Source of the DNA: Laspinema olomoucense D3b
GTDB taxonomy: Bacteria > Cyanobacteriota > Cyanobacteriia > Cyanobacteriales > Laspinemataceae
Length of the DNA: 64,000 nucleotides
Reading direction: 5' to 3'
NCBI RefSeq assembly: GCF_025370785.1
Contig: NZ_JAMXFA010000005.1
Location: forward strand, 1 to 64,000
In this document: positions 1-9,200 of the stretch, piece by piece
Position numbering within the stretch: the first letter of the stretch is position 1
How the letters are laid out: every line of letters begins with the position of its first letter
The notes under the pieces: model-generated
What the model was told of the DNA's origin: nothing
Databases searched by the model: none
Seen by the model: only the letters and a program-made list of their open reading frames with translations
Translations under genes and position numbers: made by a program

Positions 1-2446
1 GTTGTTGTTGCATTCCTCCTGGTGGTGGTTGTTGTTGCATTCCTCCTGGTGGTTGTTGTTGCATTCCTCCTGGTGGTGGTTGTTGTTGCATTCCTCCTGG
101 TGGTTGTTGTTGCATTCCTCCTGGTGGTTGTTGTTGCATTCCTCCTGGTGGTGGTTGTTGCATTCCTCCTGGTGGTGGGGGTTGAGTTCCTCCCGTTGGT
201 GGGGGTTGAGTTCCTCCCGTTGGTGGGGGTTGAGTTCCTCCTGTTGGTGGGGGTTGAGTTCCTCCTGTGGGTGGGGGTTGAGTTCCTCCTGTTGGTGGTG
301 GGGGTTGGATAGGTGTGGGTGGCGGTGGTGCAAAATTGGAGAGAATTGCAATATTGCCTTGAGTGCGATCGCTGGATAAGAGAATGCCGTTGAGTTGTTC
401 AGTTCCCGTAAAAATGCCGCCTACAGTACCATTAGTTCTGGCATCCCCGACAATAAAGGGAGTATCGCTATCCCCACCATGTCGAATGACGATCGCCTCG
501 TTGCCATTGGCATCAACCGTATAAAGACTCGTAGGAATATCCAAGTGATCGCGCAAAGTTCCGGTTGCGCGAAAAAATCCCCCAGTATTGATTTCAATCC
601 TGCCACCCCTGCCGTTACTACCTCCCGAGGCATTAATCGCCACAACTTCAATATCTCCAGAAGAGGTGAGGGAGATATTGCCGCCACCGGAGATAATCTC
701 ACCACTTTGAATCCCAGTATTTCCAAGATTTGATGTTAAGGTGATATTGCCACCACCGGAAGAGAGAATCGCATTGCTATCAATCAACAGTCCCCCATTT
801 CCCGATTGATTTGCCGTGAGGGTAATGTCTCCCTGATTGGTCTGAATATTACCATAGACAGCAATCCAATTTCCCGCCTCCGCAGTCAATCCGACCCCAG
901 GGGTTTGGATGGCGATCGGGGTACTTACAGTAATGTCCTCACTTGCTTGCAGAATGACATTGGTTGTCGCATTATTAATCAAGTCTACAGCGATCGCCGT
1001 CGGTTGGCCTAAATCCGGGTCCGTAAAGGCATCAACGTCAGACAAATTAGCTGTATTTTCTGTACTGCTGACTACTTCTATATTTGTCGGGTCAAGTAAA
1101 AGAATTCCCGAATTACCATAAGGTGCGAGGGTATTGACAGTCCCTTGAAAGTCTAAAAATTCCCGTCCCGATATTTCTACAAACCCGCCATTTTGGGGAC
1201 GGATAGAAGGATGAAAACCCCCTCTGGCAGTGACTTGTCCATAGAAGCGCGTGGTTTCATCGGACCAGATAATCACTCGTCCTCCATCTGCTGTAGAGGG
1301 GGAATTTGTGATTACTGCTGGATCAAAGATAGAGAGTCCATCAGCATGAATGGTTGTATTTTCACTAACAAATGTGCGGGTAGCGGTGGGAATTGTACCA
1401 TTGCCTTGAAAGTCCCCGCCAATCCTGATTGTGCCACCGCCATCAATTCCGGAGGCATCGATCGCGGCATCGATGACAGCAACGCGATCGCCTACAAGGG
1501 TGATGCTTGGCAATGTAGACTGATCAGGCGTTTGGTCCCTGACATCAAGGGTTCCCGAGGCGATCGCATCCCCGATTTTGGCGTCCAGACTGATTCCTGA
1601 ACCTGTGAGAGCGATCGTCCCATCGGCATTCACTTCTACCCCCGTCGCACTTTCTATGTTCCCTCCGGTTAGTAATTCTGAAAGTGAAAGGGAATCAGGC
1701 AGTGAGGCGACTTCCCCTCCCGTTAGAACTCCCTCTGTTCCCATCTGGATATCTAAACTTAACAAATGTCCGCTTTGAGAGAGGCGAACCCGATTTTGTC
1801 CGGGGATTGCAGCAAGGGTAATATTTCCTCCGGGACTAGCAAGAGTACCAGCATTGAAAACAGTTCCTCCCATTAAAACCAGTGCGTGACCCGGTTGCAA
1901 TTCCATGCGGCCAAAATTAGCAATACTTCCCGGTTTCCAGGAGTCAAAAGCAAACTGCACCGGCGTTCCGACTAACTCCTGCCAATTTTGAAAACCCGTG
2001 GCAGTAAACCAGGTATTACTATCAAATCCAATTCCCGTTGCTGTAGTCGCAAAAAAATCTCCTGCTACATTTAATTGGGCATTTTGTCCAAAAAGAATTC
2101 CAGCGGGATTCATCAAAAATAAATTAGCATTCCCTCCCGAAATTTGGATTAATCCATTGATAAACGAAGCGGTCCCTCCGGTAACTCGTCCCAGAATATT
2201 TTGAAGATGAGGGGTAGCTTGAAAATTGGCAATTTCTCCAGGATTTAAACCAAACTTCTCAAAGCTATGAAACAGATTCACGCCATCTTTAGAAAAAGTC
2301 CCACCTTGAATATCATATTGATTTCCATTCCAGTGAACTTGGGTCCCCGTCCCATCCACAGCGGGGGAAATTTCTTGCGCGAGAGATAAATTAACGTCCG
2401 TCAATACCACAATGAGACTGAATAAAACCGGGTGAATTAACTTCAT
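1..2446 (-). CDS. Filamentous haemagglutinin N-terminal domain exoprotein (3' end outside window)
   Basis: The reverse strand is open from an ATG at 2446-2444 to the window edge (815 codons), so the protein is partial at its C-terminus. It starts MKLIHPVLFSLIVVL with a hydrophobic signal peptide and a likely cleavage after LSLA. A TPS-type haemagglutination-activity domain follows, with the diagnostic stretch NLFLMNPAGILFGQNAQLNV at about residues 110-130, then Gly/Asn/Thr-rich beta-helix sequence (for example GGNITLAA, GGGTIRIGGDFQG). The family is exported through a TpsB outer-membrane transporter and forms surface or secreted fibres. In some cyanobacterial members a CHAT protease domain lies near the C-terminus; whether that holds here cannot be seen. 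The last 100 codons in view are a low-complexity Pro/Gln/Gly tract. No TpsB gene lies within the window. Confidence 0.85.
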   Translation of the reverse strand, partial: MKLIHPVLFSLIVVLTDVNLSLAQEISPAVDGTGTQVHWNGNQYDIQGGTFSKDGVNLFHSFEKFGLNPGEIANFQATPHLQNILGRVTGGTASFINGLIQISGGNANLFLMNPAGILFGQNAQLNVAGDFFATTATGIGFDSNTWFTATGFQNWQELVGTPVQFAFDSWKPGSIANFGRMELQPGHALVLMGGTVFNAGTLASPGGNITLAAIPGQNRVRLSQSGHLLSLDIQMGTEGVLTGGEVASLPDSLSLSELLTGGNIESATGVEVNADGTIALTGSGISLDAKIGDAIASGTLDVRDQTPDQSTLPSITLVGDRVAVIDAAIDASGIDGGGTIRIGGDFQGNGTIPTATRTFVSENTTIHADGLSIFDPAVITNSPSTADGGRVIIWSDETTRFYGQVTARGGFHPSIRPQNGGFVEISGREFLDFQGTVNTLAPYGNSGILLLDPTNIEVVSSTENTANLSDVDAFTDPDLGQPTAIAVDLINNATTNVILQASEDITVSTPIAIQTPGVGLTAEAGNWIAVYGNIQTNQGDITLTANQSGNGGLLIDSNAILSSGGGNITLTSNLGNTGIQSGEIISGGGNISLTSSGDIEVVAINASGGSNGRGGRIEINTGGFFRATGTLRDHLDIPTSLYTVDANGNEAIVIRHGGDSDTPFIVGDARTNGTVGGIFTGTEQLNGILLSSDRTQGNIAILSNFAPPPPTPIQPPPPTGGTQPPPTGGTQPPPTGGTQPPPTGGTQPPPTGGTQPPPPGGMQQPPPGGMQQQPPGGMQQQPPGGMQQQPPPGGMQQQPPGGMQQQPPPGGMQQQ
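2..310 (-). repeat. In-frame Gly-Gly-Met/Thr-Gln-Pro repeat tract in the exoprotein gene
   Basis: Two linked tandem repeats lie in frame with the reverse-strand exoprotein. At 170-300 the unit encodes PTGGTQPP. From about 175 to the left edge it becomes GGMQQQPP or GGMQQQPPP. Units are 24-27 bp and nearly identical at the DNA level, which suggests recent slippage expansion. The tract continues beyond the left edge. Confidence 0.9.
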
Positions 2447-2667
2447 TGGGATTACTGGTTTAAGAGAGTTTCGAGTCAGTGGATGCTAGGAAATTTGGTC
2501 ATGGGGGTTTAGAGGGGACAAGAGACTGCATCAGCGAGGAGTGGTTGCCTCAGAGGGTTAGGCGATCGCCTCAATAGGAACCCTTCAGCGGCAATCTAAG
2601 TAAAAACCCACAGGAAGAGACAGCAGGACTGATAAAATAAGGGGAAACCATTTAGGAATAGGGACCC

Positions 2668-3702
2668 GTGTTAGCGGCATTACTGTACGGAAAAGAAGAC
2701 TTACGTTTAGAAATTGTACCGGATCCGACACCGGATGTGGGGGAAGTCGTGATTCGGGTGAAAACTGCCACGACTTGCGGAACAGATTTGAAGGTATGGC
2801 GGCGTGGGGGTCATGCCAAGATGTTGCAACTTCCCACCTTATTTGGACATGAGGCAGCAGGGGAAATTGTGGCAATTGGGGAGGGGGTTCAGGGATGGCA
2901 AATAGGCGATCGCGTGGTTGCCAATAATTCCGCCCCTTGCTTCCAGTGTTTTTTCTGCGATCGCCATGCCTATTCCCTCTGTCCTAACATTACTTGGAAT
3001 AACGGAACCTTTGCGGAATACTTAAAAATTCCTGCACCAATAGTTCAAGCTAATTTACTGGCAATCCCCCCAAATATTCCCGATGAATTAGCTTCCTTAA
3101 CCGAACCCTTAGCTTGTGTTTTACATGGAATAGACCGTTCACCAATTCAGCCACAAGACCGGGTTACCGTGATTGGAGATGGAGCAATTGGATTAATGTT
3201 TGTGGCAGTTTTAGCAACCCGTTGCGCCCAAGTTATATTATTCGGTGGTAATGATAATCGCTTGGAAATTGGCAGGAAAATGGGAGCATTCCAAACCTTT
3301 AATTATCATCAATTAGGGCAAACCATCCCCGAAGTGGTGAGAGGGTTCACCGATGGATGGGGTGCAGATGTTGTCATCGAAGCGACAGGAGTACCAGAAG
3401 TCTGGGAAACTGCGATCGCCTGTGGTCGTCCGGGTGCTATTATTAACTTATTCGGCGGTTGTCCAAAAGATACGACAATCACCGTAAATACTGAACGATT
3501 ACATTACAGTGAACTGACCTTAAAAGGCGTATTTCATAATACCCCTTACCATGTCCGAGAAGCACTTTCTACCATTGCCAGCAGACAGATTCCCTTGGAA
3601 TTGTTACTCAGCGATCGCCGGTCCCTGAAAGACTTAGAAAGAACCTTCCAGGATATGCGCGATCGCCAAGCAATTAAAGTTGCGATCGTCCCCGGTGACT
3701 AA
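2668..3702 (+). CDS. Zinc-dependent medium-chain alcohol dehydrogenase
   Basis: A 344-residue MDR-superfamily oxidoreductase, full length for the threonine/sorbitol dehydrogenase-like branch. The catalytic zinc ligands are visible: Cys37 in TTCGTDLK, His61-Glu62 in GHEAAGEI and Glu146 in TEPLACVLHG. The structural zinc lobe has all four cysteines (91, 94, 97, 105; C-x2-C-x2-C-x7-C). The nucleotide-binding loop is GDGAIG at 170-175. It should oxidise an alcohol or polyol with NAD(P); the substrate cannot be read from sequence. The start is GTG, preceded by AGGAAT; the first ATG lies well inside the conserved domain, so GTG is preferred. It is divergent from the exoprotein gene. Confidence 0.88.
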   Translation: MLAALLYGKEDLRLEIVPDPTPDVGEVVIRVKTATTCGTDLKVWRRGGHAKMLQLPTLFGHEAAGEIVAIGEGVQGWQIGDRVVANNSAPCFQCFFCDRHAYSLCPNITWNNGTFAEYLKIPAPIVQANLLAIPPNIPDELASLTEPLACVLHGIDRSPIQPQDRVTVIGDGAIGLMFVAVLATRCAQVILFGGNDNRLEIGRKMGAFQTFNYHQLGQTIPEVVRGFTDGWGADVVIEATGVPEVWETAIACGRPGAIINLFGGCPKDTTITVNTERLHYSELTLKGVFHNTPYHVREALSTIASRQIPLELLLSDRRSLKDLERTFQDMRDRQAIKVAIVPGD

Positions 3703-4133
3703 GAAAATCATGATTAGGGGATTTTTAATTTTTTTAAAATAACCCGAATTTTAATCAACAAAAGCCGGGTTCTTTGCCAATTTTTACCTTAACAAATACT
3801 TTCCTCAAAACTCGGTTTGAGGGTAAGAAATTACCGGCTTCGATGATTTTTTTACCGAGTCTCCTGTAAAATTATCCTAAAACTAAAGCAATTAAAACAA
3901 TGCTTTATCCTAAAATTATTATTCTAAATCTTAGAAACAAAAATAACAGTAAAAATTTATACCAGCAGCTATTATTATCCGGGGTAGGAGTAAATACTTA
4001 CTATAAATGCGCGAGTAAATCACCCCTGCACTGTCATTAAAAACCCATAAATACCTAGAGAAAATACTCTTGACATCCTGGAAAAATAAATGTTATGACT
4101 AAAAAAGTACATCTCAAGTATCAGGAAGACAGA
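3703..4133. other. AT-rich intergenic region, no gene recognised
   Basis: About 430 bp between the dehydrogenase and the small secreted protein. It is AT-rich and contains a loose inverted repeat around 3765-3835 (AAGCCGG ... CCGGCTT) that could form a hairpin downstream of the dehydrogenase. I see no coding sequence or tRNA. The right end holds a probable promoter, listed separately. Confidence 0.6.
4070..4099 (+). promoter_or_regulatory. Predicted sigma-70 type promoter
   Basis: A perfect -35 box TTGACA at 4070-4075 is followed after 18 bp by TATGAC at 4094-4099 (4 of 6 consensus matches). Transcription would start near 4106, which is downstream of the ATG at 4095 and favours translation from the ATG at 4134. 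Predicted by eye only. Confidence 0.4.
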
Positions 4134-4568
4134 ATGACCTCAAAATTTTGGCTTAAAGGCTTCAATGTTTCCGCTGTAGCTGGCACAACTTTGGGATTGT
4201 TGATGCCTGTATTGCCTGTCTTAGCTGTTGCTCCTTCCTCCAATATCGCCGAAGATTCTAGCTTCGCCCAGTCCGAAGAATTGATGATCGCGCAAAGCGG
4301 ATGTGCAAGGGCTACCACGAGAGAACAATTCACAACAGACACCTATAATGTGTTCATTTGTGAAGATGGAAATGGAGATTATTTTTATCAAGGGATAAAC
4401 CGTTCTAATGGGGATTTGATTAACGTCTATGGAGTCACCTTCACAGACAGTGGATATTATATGGCGACGACATCCGATAGCTCCGGCAACGAGTACACTT
4501 ACATGGTAGGGGAATCTTTAGACGTGTACGAAAATGGCGAACTGATTTGGACTGAACCAACCTATTAA
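4134..4568 (+). CDS. Small secreted protein, function unknown
   Basis: The chosen product is 144 residues, beginning MTSKFWLKGFNVSAVAG. An ATG 13 codons upstream (4095) keeps the frame but has no Shine-Dalgarno and would overlap the predicted promoter; the ATG at 4134 has AGGAAG about 8 bases upstream. Residues 1-35 look like a Sec signal peptide: basic start, hydrophobic run TTLGLLMPVLPVLA, then AVAPSS. The mature part contains two cysteines (SGCARATT and FICEDGNG) and a Tyr/Gly/Asp-rich C-terminus ending WTEPTY. I do not recognise a named family; it resembles small exported cyanobacterial proteins with a single beta-rich domain. A 21-bp inverted repeat follows, before the convergent gene. 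Confidence 0.65.
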   Translation: MTSKFWLKGFNVSAVAGTTLGLLMPVLPVLAVAPSSNIAEDSSFAQSEELMIAQSGCARATTREQFTTDTYNVFICEDGNGDYFYQGINRSNGDLINVYGVTFTDSGYYMATTSDSSGNEYTYMVGESLDVYENGELIWTEPTY

Positions 4569-4736
4569 ACCTGAACCTCGGGTTTAGTTATTGTGATTTA
4601 TCTCTCCCTTCCAGGGGTTTTAAGTTAGAGAATTTGGTGCATCTTTACTTAATTTACAGGCTGTTCAGATGAGGATCTGAAGCTTTCGAGATTGGAGCAG
4701 AAGCTTTTCAGGGAATTCAATCGAATATCAAATTTT

Positions 4737-4786
4737 TATAGAGCTTATCTCAATGAACTTTTTAATTCATTGAGATAAGCTCTATA
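4737..4786. terminator. Perfect 21-bp inverted repeat between convergent genes
   Basis: Arms at 4737-4757 and 4766-4786 are perfectly complementary around the 8-base loop CTTTTTAA. The element sits between two convergent genes and probably acts as a bidirectional hairpin terminator, although there is no clean U-run after either arm. Confidence 0.6.
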
Positions 4787-4807
4787 CTGCATGATTTCGG
4801 ACTTGCC

Positions 4808-5158
4808 TCACCCCCCTTGCCAAATGCCGGAATAGATACTTTGGACAGCGATCGCAATTCGATGTAAATCCTCCTTTAATAGAGGCGGCCAGTCTACCCC
4901 AGAGTTCCAGCCACTTTCAAAAAGCTGCTGACTTTCCACCGTTAAAAGATACAAAGCCCAGACCAAGTTGCGGTCTAAATTTTTGGCATCTTTCACCCCC
5001 TCAAACACAACCTTAAGTGCTAATAAAATAGCCGTAATCTGACCAGGAATTGGCGGTTTTCCCTGTTGGAGACGGCGGAGTAAATCATCAGGGTTGCGCT
5101 GAGAACTTAGGGCAGTTCCCTGATCCATTAAAAAATTGTAGGCAGTTGGGTAATCCAT
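4808..5158 (-). CDS. Conserved small cyanobacterial protein, function unknown
   Basis: A 116-residue soluble protein starting MDYPTAYNFLMDQGTALSS and ending SIYSGIWQGG. It is largely helical by composition, with no signal peptide or membrane segment. From memory, close relatives in many cyanobacteria carry the database label 'dethiobiotin synthetase'. That label is not supported here: the protein is about half the length of BioD and has no P-loop. Function is therefore unassigned. The compact sequence with Trp/Pro-rich islands (VDWPPLLKEDLHRIAIAVQ) argues for a real conserved gene. Confidence 0.75.
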   Translation of the reverse strand: MDYPTAYNFLMDQGTALSSQRNPDDLLRRLQQGKPPIPGQITAILLALKVVFEGVKDAKNLDRNLVWALYLLTVESQQLFESGWNSGVDWPPLLKEDLHRIAIAVQSIYSGIWQGG

Positions 5159-5540
5159 CGGCTTTTTTTATCGAACAAAATTAGCAGGCTCGCACAGAGT
5201 AGCATCATAACTTTAGCGCAAACCGAGAAAGGTGCGATCGCCTGCAAAGGAATAACCCGATTTGAGGCAGTGGTATCCTTAAAAAAGAAACTCAATCCAG
5301 CTATACAAAATAAACTCCCTCAAAAATCAAACTTGCCTTGAATAAGTGCCAGCAGTGGATGATTTTGGGTCTGGTAAAGATGAGTATTAGCCTTCCCTTC
5401 CAGCCGATTTTATCCCTTGAAAAAAGGGGAATTTCACCCGGGTTGCAAAAGCCCCCTAATCCCATAATATAGAACTAGAACAGAGACAGATGGGGCGCTT
5501 CAGCCCTCCTCATCCTCTCATCCTTACCCAAGGAGAATCC
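5159..5540. other. Intergenic region upstream of the CAP gene
   Basis: About 380 bp with no recognisable gene, RNA or repeat. It separates two divergent genes and must hold both promoters, but I could not pick a convincing -35/-10 pair. Confidence 0.5.
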
Positions 5541-6107
5541 ATGTCTTATTTATCTCAATTAGAAGCACAGATTATTCGGGAAATGAATCAAGCGCGGGCC
5601 AATCCGGGGGAATATGCTAACAAACTCGAAAGCCTGAAACAGTATTATGACGGCAGACTGTTTAAACAACCGGGAGAAACCCCGATCGCAACCCAAGAGG
5701 GCATCAGTGCTGTTGATGAAGCCATTCGGGCCCTGCGGGCAATGGATCCTAGACCCTCCTTGTGCCCCTCCCGAGGGATGTCTCAAGCGGCAGCGGATTT
5801 AGTCAAGGACCAAGGGCCACGAGGGGAAACAGGACATACCGGCAGCGATGGCAGCACCCCATTTGACCGGATGAACCGTTATGGACGCTGGCAGGGAGGG
5901 GCCGCAGAAAACATCAGTTATGGTTCCGATACCGCAGAACAAGTGGTCATGCAACTGATTATCGATGATGGGGTGAGTAGTCGCGGTCATCGGGAAAACA
6001 TCTTCAACGGTGAATTTCGCTGGACTGGGGTCGCCTGTGGCCCTCATCAAACCTACCGGCAGATGTGCGCGATCGCCTATGCCAAGGGATATGAGGAACG
6101 GGAGTAA
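5541..6107 (+). CDS. CAP/SCP-superfamily domain protein
   Basis: A 188-residue protein consisting almost entirely of one CAP (SCP/PR-1-like) domain: MSYLSQLEAQIIREMNQARA at the start, TGHTGSDGSTPFDRM and GGAAENISYG in the middle, then SSRGHRENIF near the end, which are the CAP1/CAP2-type signatures (the His and Glu usually line the central cavity). An in-frame upstream start at 5490 is possible, but the ATG at 5541 has AAGGAGAATCC immediately upstream. No signal peptide is apparent from this start, which is unusual for a family that is mostly extracellular; the 17 extra residues of the longer form (MGRFSPPHPLILTQGES) are not a convincing signal either. Biochemical role unknown. Confidence 0.85.
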   Translation: MSYLSQLEAQIIREMNQARANPGEYANKLESLKQYYDGRLFKQPGETPIATQEGISAVDEAIRALRAMDPRPSLCPSRGMSQAAADLVKDQGPRGETGHTGSDGSTPFDRMNRYGRWQGGAAENISYGSDTAEQVVMQLIIDDGVSSRGHRENIFNGEFRWTGVACGPHQTYRQMCAIAYAKGYEERE

Positions 6108-6240
6108 CCGCAGTTACCGGGGTAATGAGACCCCATTGCCCCGGGAATAGGGACCCCTTTCAGCAGAACTTTGATTTTTGCGGCATACTTAGATATTTGT
6201 TAAAGAGACATCCCTCACCGCCGCAATTGCTGGTTTTTCC

Positions 6241-9200
6241 ATGACGCTGACGCAAGTTTGGGGAACGTTACTGATTTTTATCCTCTGTCCAATCTTAGGG
6301 GCCTTACCCCTGATTGATTGGATCACTCGCGCCCTCACCGGCCAAAATTTGCGGCGGGTGGGAACCGGCAATATAGGGGTCTCTGCGGCCTTCTATCATG
6401 GAGGACGAGTTGCCGGTATCCTCGCGGTGATATCTGAGGCATCAAAAGGAATTTTAGCCGTATTGCTGGCAAGGCAATTTTTTCCCCAGAATCCAGAATG
6501 GGAATTAATTTCCTTGATTGCCTTGGTAATGGGTCGGTATTGGAAAGGACGAGGGGCCGGGACCACCAATGTGGTTTGGGGGTTTATCGTCTATGACCCG
6601 ACTGCCTCGGGGTTGATTTTTTTGATTGGGGGCATTAGTTTTACTCTAGTGCGAGAGCGTCAGCAGGGTCGGACCTTAGTTTTGGTCCTCCTGCCGCTGA
6701 TTACGGCTGCCTTGCACTCCCAGCAAGTCGAACGAATCGCCGCCGCGATCGCCCTGGGGGTAATACTCTACTGGATTTACCAAAAAATGCCTGACGATTT
6801 AGATTTGCCTGCCACCAACAGTCATGAACAATCTCAGAAGATGTTTCGCTTCTTCCGAGGCGATCGCGCCCTGGTTTCCCTAGACAAACCCCTTGATGCC
6901 GCCAAAGTCGGCGCAAAAGCTGCTACATTAGCCGCCCTCAAGCAGTCCGGCTATCCCGTTCCCCCGGGATGGGTCCTCCCGCCCGGGGATGACCCCGCCC
7001 CCTTGATTGCTCATCTCGACCCCTCCGAGGACTCTCCCCTGATTGTCCGGTCCTCCGCCATTGGTGAAGATAGCGAAACCGCCTCTGCTGCGGGTCAATA
7101 TCTATCCGTTGCCAACGTTATTTCGCGCCCCAGTTTGAGTGAAGCGATTACCCGCTGCTTAACCTCCTACGATCGCCCCAATGCTGCTCAATATCGCCAG
7201 GATTCTAGCCCCCGAGTCAAATCCAGTAATAATCGTCAAAAGGCTAGAGACGCGATGGCGGTTCTGATTCAACCCCAAATTCCTGGAGTGTTTTCCGGTG
7301 TCGCCTTTAGTCGCGACCCCATCGCTGGACAAGGGGATTTTGTGGCGATCGAAGCCCTCCCCGGAGACTGTTCCCGAGTCGTCTCCGGACAAGTCACCCC
7401 AGAACGTTACCAAGTCTTTATCTCCGCTGCCGATGTCGATGGGACAGCCACCTGGAAACTCCCCGAGGACCAACAACTCCCCCTCGAAGGCACCGGGGAT
7501 GTCCCCCGACGATTGCTGCAACAAGTCGCCTATCTCGTCCGCCATCTGGAAAACCACTACCACGGCATTCCCCAAGACATCGAATGGACCTACGACGGGG
7601 AATCACTCTGGCTATTACAAGCCCGCCCCATCACCACCCTGCTACCGATCTGGACCCGGAAAATCGCCGCTGAAGTCATCCCCGGGGCCATTCGTCCCCT
7701 CACTTGGTCCTTGAATCGTCCCCTCACCTGTGGCGTCTGGGGGAAACTGTTTAGCCTCGTTTTAGGCAAACGCGCCCGTCATCTGGATTTTCTGCAAACT
7801 GCTACCCTGCATTTTTCTCATGCCTACTTCAACGCCTCCTTACTGGGGGAAATCTTTCTGCGCATGGGGTTACCCCCAGAAAGTCTGGAATTTCTCACCC
7901 GGGGTGCGCCCTTCAGCAAACCGCCCTTAACTTCTACCCTGATCTCCCTGCCCGGATTACTGCGGTTGCTGCGGCGAGAAATCCGACTAGGATTTAATTT
8001 TGATGACCTAGAACAGAGGCGTTTGGCCCCCGCCTTAGCTGCATTGGAGTCCCAGAAAGCCCTTTCTATTTCTGATGACAATGGACCGGGATCGGGTGGT
8101 TCTTCCTTAACTCCTCAATCCCTAGTGCAACGGATTGATGAGATTTTGGAGTTGTTAGAAACGGTCACTTATTACAATATTTTGTCCCCCCTGAGTTTTG
8201 CTTTGAGAAAAGGAATGCTCAAAGTCGGCGATCGCGAACTGGATTATGGGAAAACTCCCGAAATCTCCGCAGTCCAGGCCCTCCAAGAAATTGCTAATGC
8301 CGCCCTCTTGGTCCTGCCGGACTTGGATGAAATTAGCCTTCCGGGAGATAAAACGGGCGATTGTTCTCAACTGTTTGCCGTCCTCGCCGAAATGCCCGAA
8401 GGACAAGCAATTTTTGACCAATTCGATGAATTTCTCAACCGCTACGGCTATTTGAGTGATGTTGCCACGGATATCGCCGTTCCCACTTGGAAAGAAGACC
8501 CTCGACCCGTGCGCCAACTCTTTACTCAGCAGTTGTTTCAACCTGTTCCTCTGGCAAACAAACCCAAATCCCAACGCCTCAAAGCCCAAATTGTTCAAAG
8601 TCGTCTTGACTTAAAGGGTCGAGTGGCGGTGATTTATAACAAGTTATTGGCCCATTTGCGCTGGAGTTTTTTAGTCTTGGAACAGCAGTTTATAGAAATG
8701 GAAATAATTGCTCAAGCTGGGGATATTTTCTTTTTAGAGTTTGGAGAAATTCGGCAATTAATAGAAGGTTATAATCGGGAATTAAGACCGCGTTTGCAGG
8801 AATTAATTGCGCAGCGGCGCGATGCCTTTGCACGGAACAAAAAGCTGGAATCAGTGCCTGCTGTGGTGTATGGAAATACCCCTGCCCTGCCCACTACGGT
8901 AACCCGCACCGCAGTGGATATGTCTCAAGGATTGCGGGGGATTGGTGCGAGTACGGGGGTTGTGGAAGGTCGTGTAAAAGTGCTTCGCAATTTACAAGAA
9001 ATCAGCCCGATTGATAAGGAGACGATTCTAGTTGTTTCCTACACGGATGCCGGTTGGTCGGCAGTATTAGCCCGCGCTGGGGGGTTGATTTCGGAGGTGG
9101 GAGGTCAACTCTCCCACGGGGCGATCGTTGCTCGCGAGTACGGAATTCCTGCGGTTATGGATGTCACTGATGCCACCTCTCGCCTCCAAGATGGTCAACG

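Noticed and set aside
2..379. Plus-strand frame encoding LLLHSSWWW repeats
   Set aside because: It is the antisense of the Gln/Pro/Gly repeat of the reverse-strand exoprotein; a sensible signal peptide and domain exist only on the minus strand.
395..2204. Several plus- and minus-strand frames of 60-135 codons
   Set aside because: All lie within the long minus-strand exoprotein gene and show no family resemblance.
4095..4133. Upstream ATG for the small secreted protein
   Set aside because: No ribosome site and it overlaps the predicted -10 box; the ATG at 4134 gives a better signal peptide and has AGGAAG upstream.
4808..5158. Dethiobiotin synthetase label
   Set aside because: The protein is 116 residues and has no P-loop or BioD motifs, so the name often attached to relatives is not supported.
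7159..7714. Overlapping frames on both strands inside the fusion gene
   Set aside because: Shadow frames of a high-GC coding region; the 1007-residue frame carries recognisable domains throughout.
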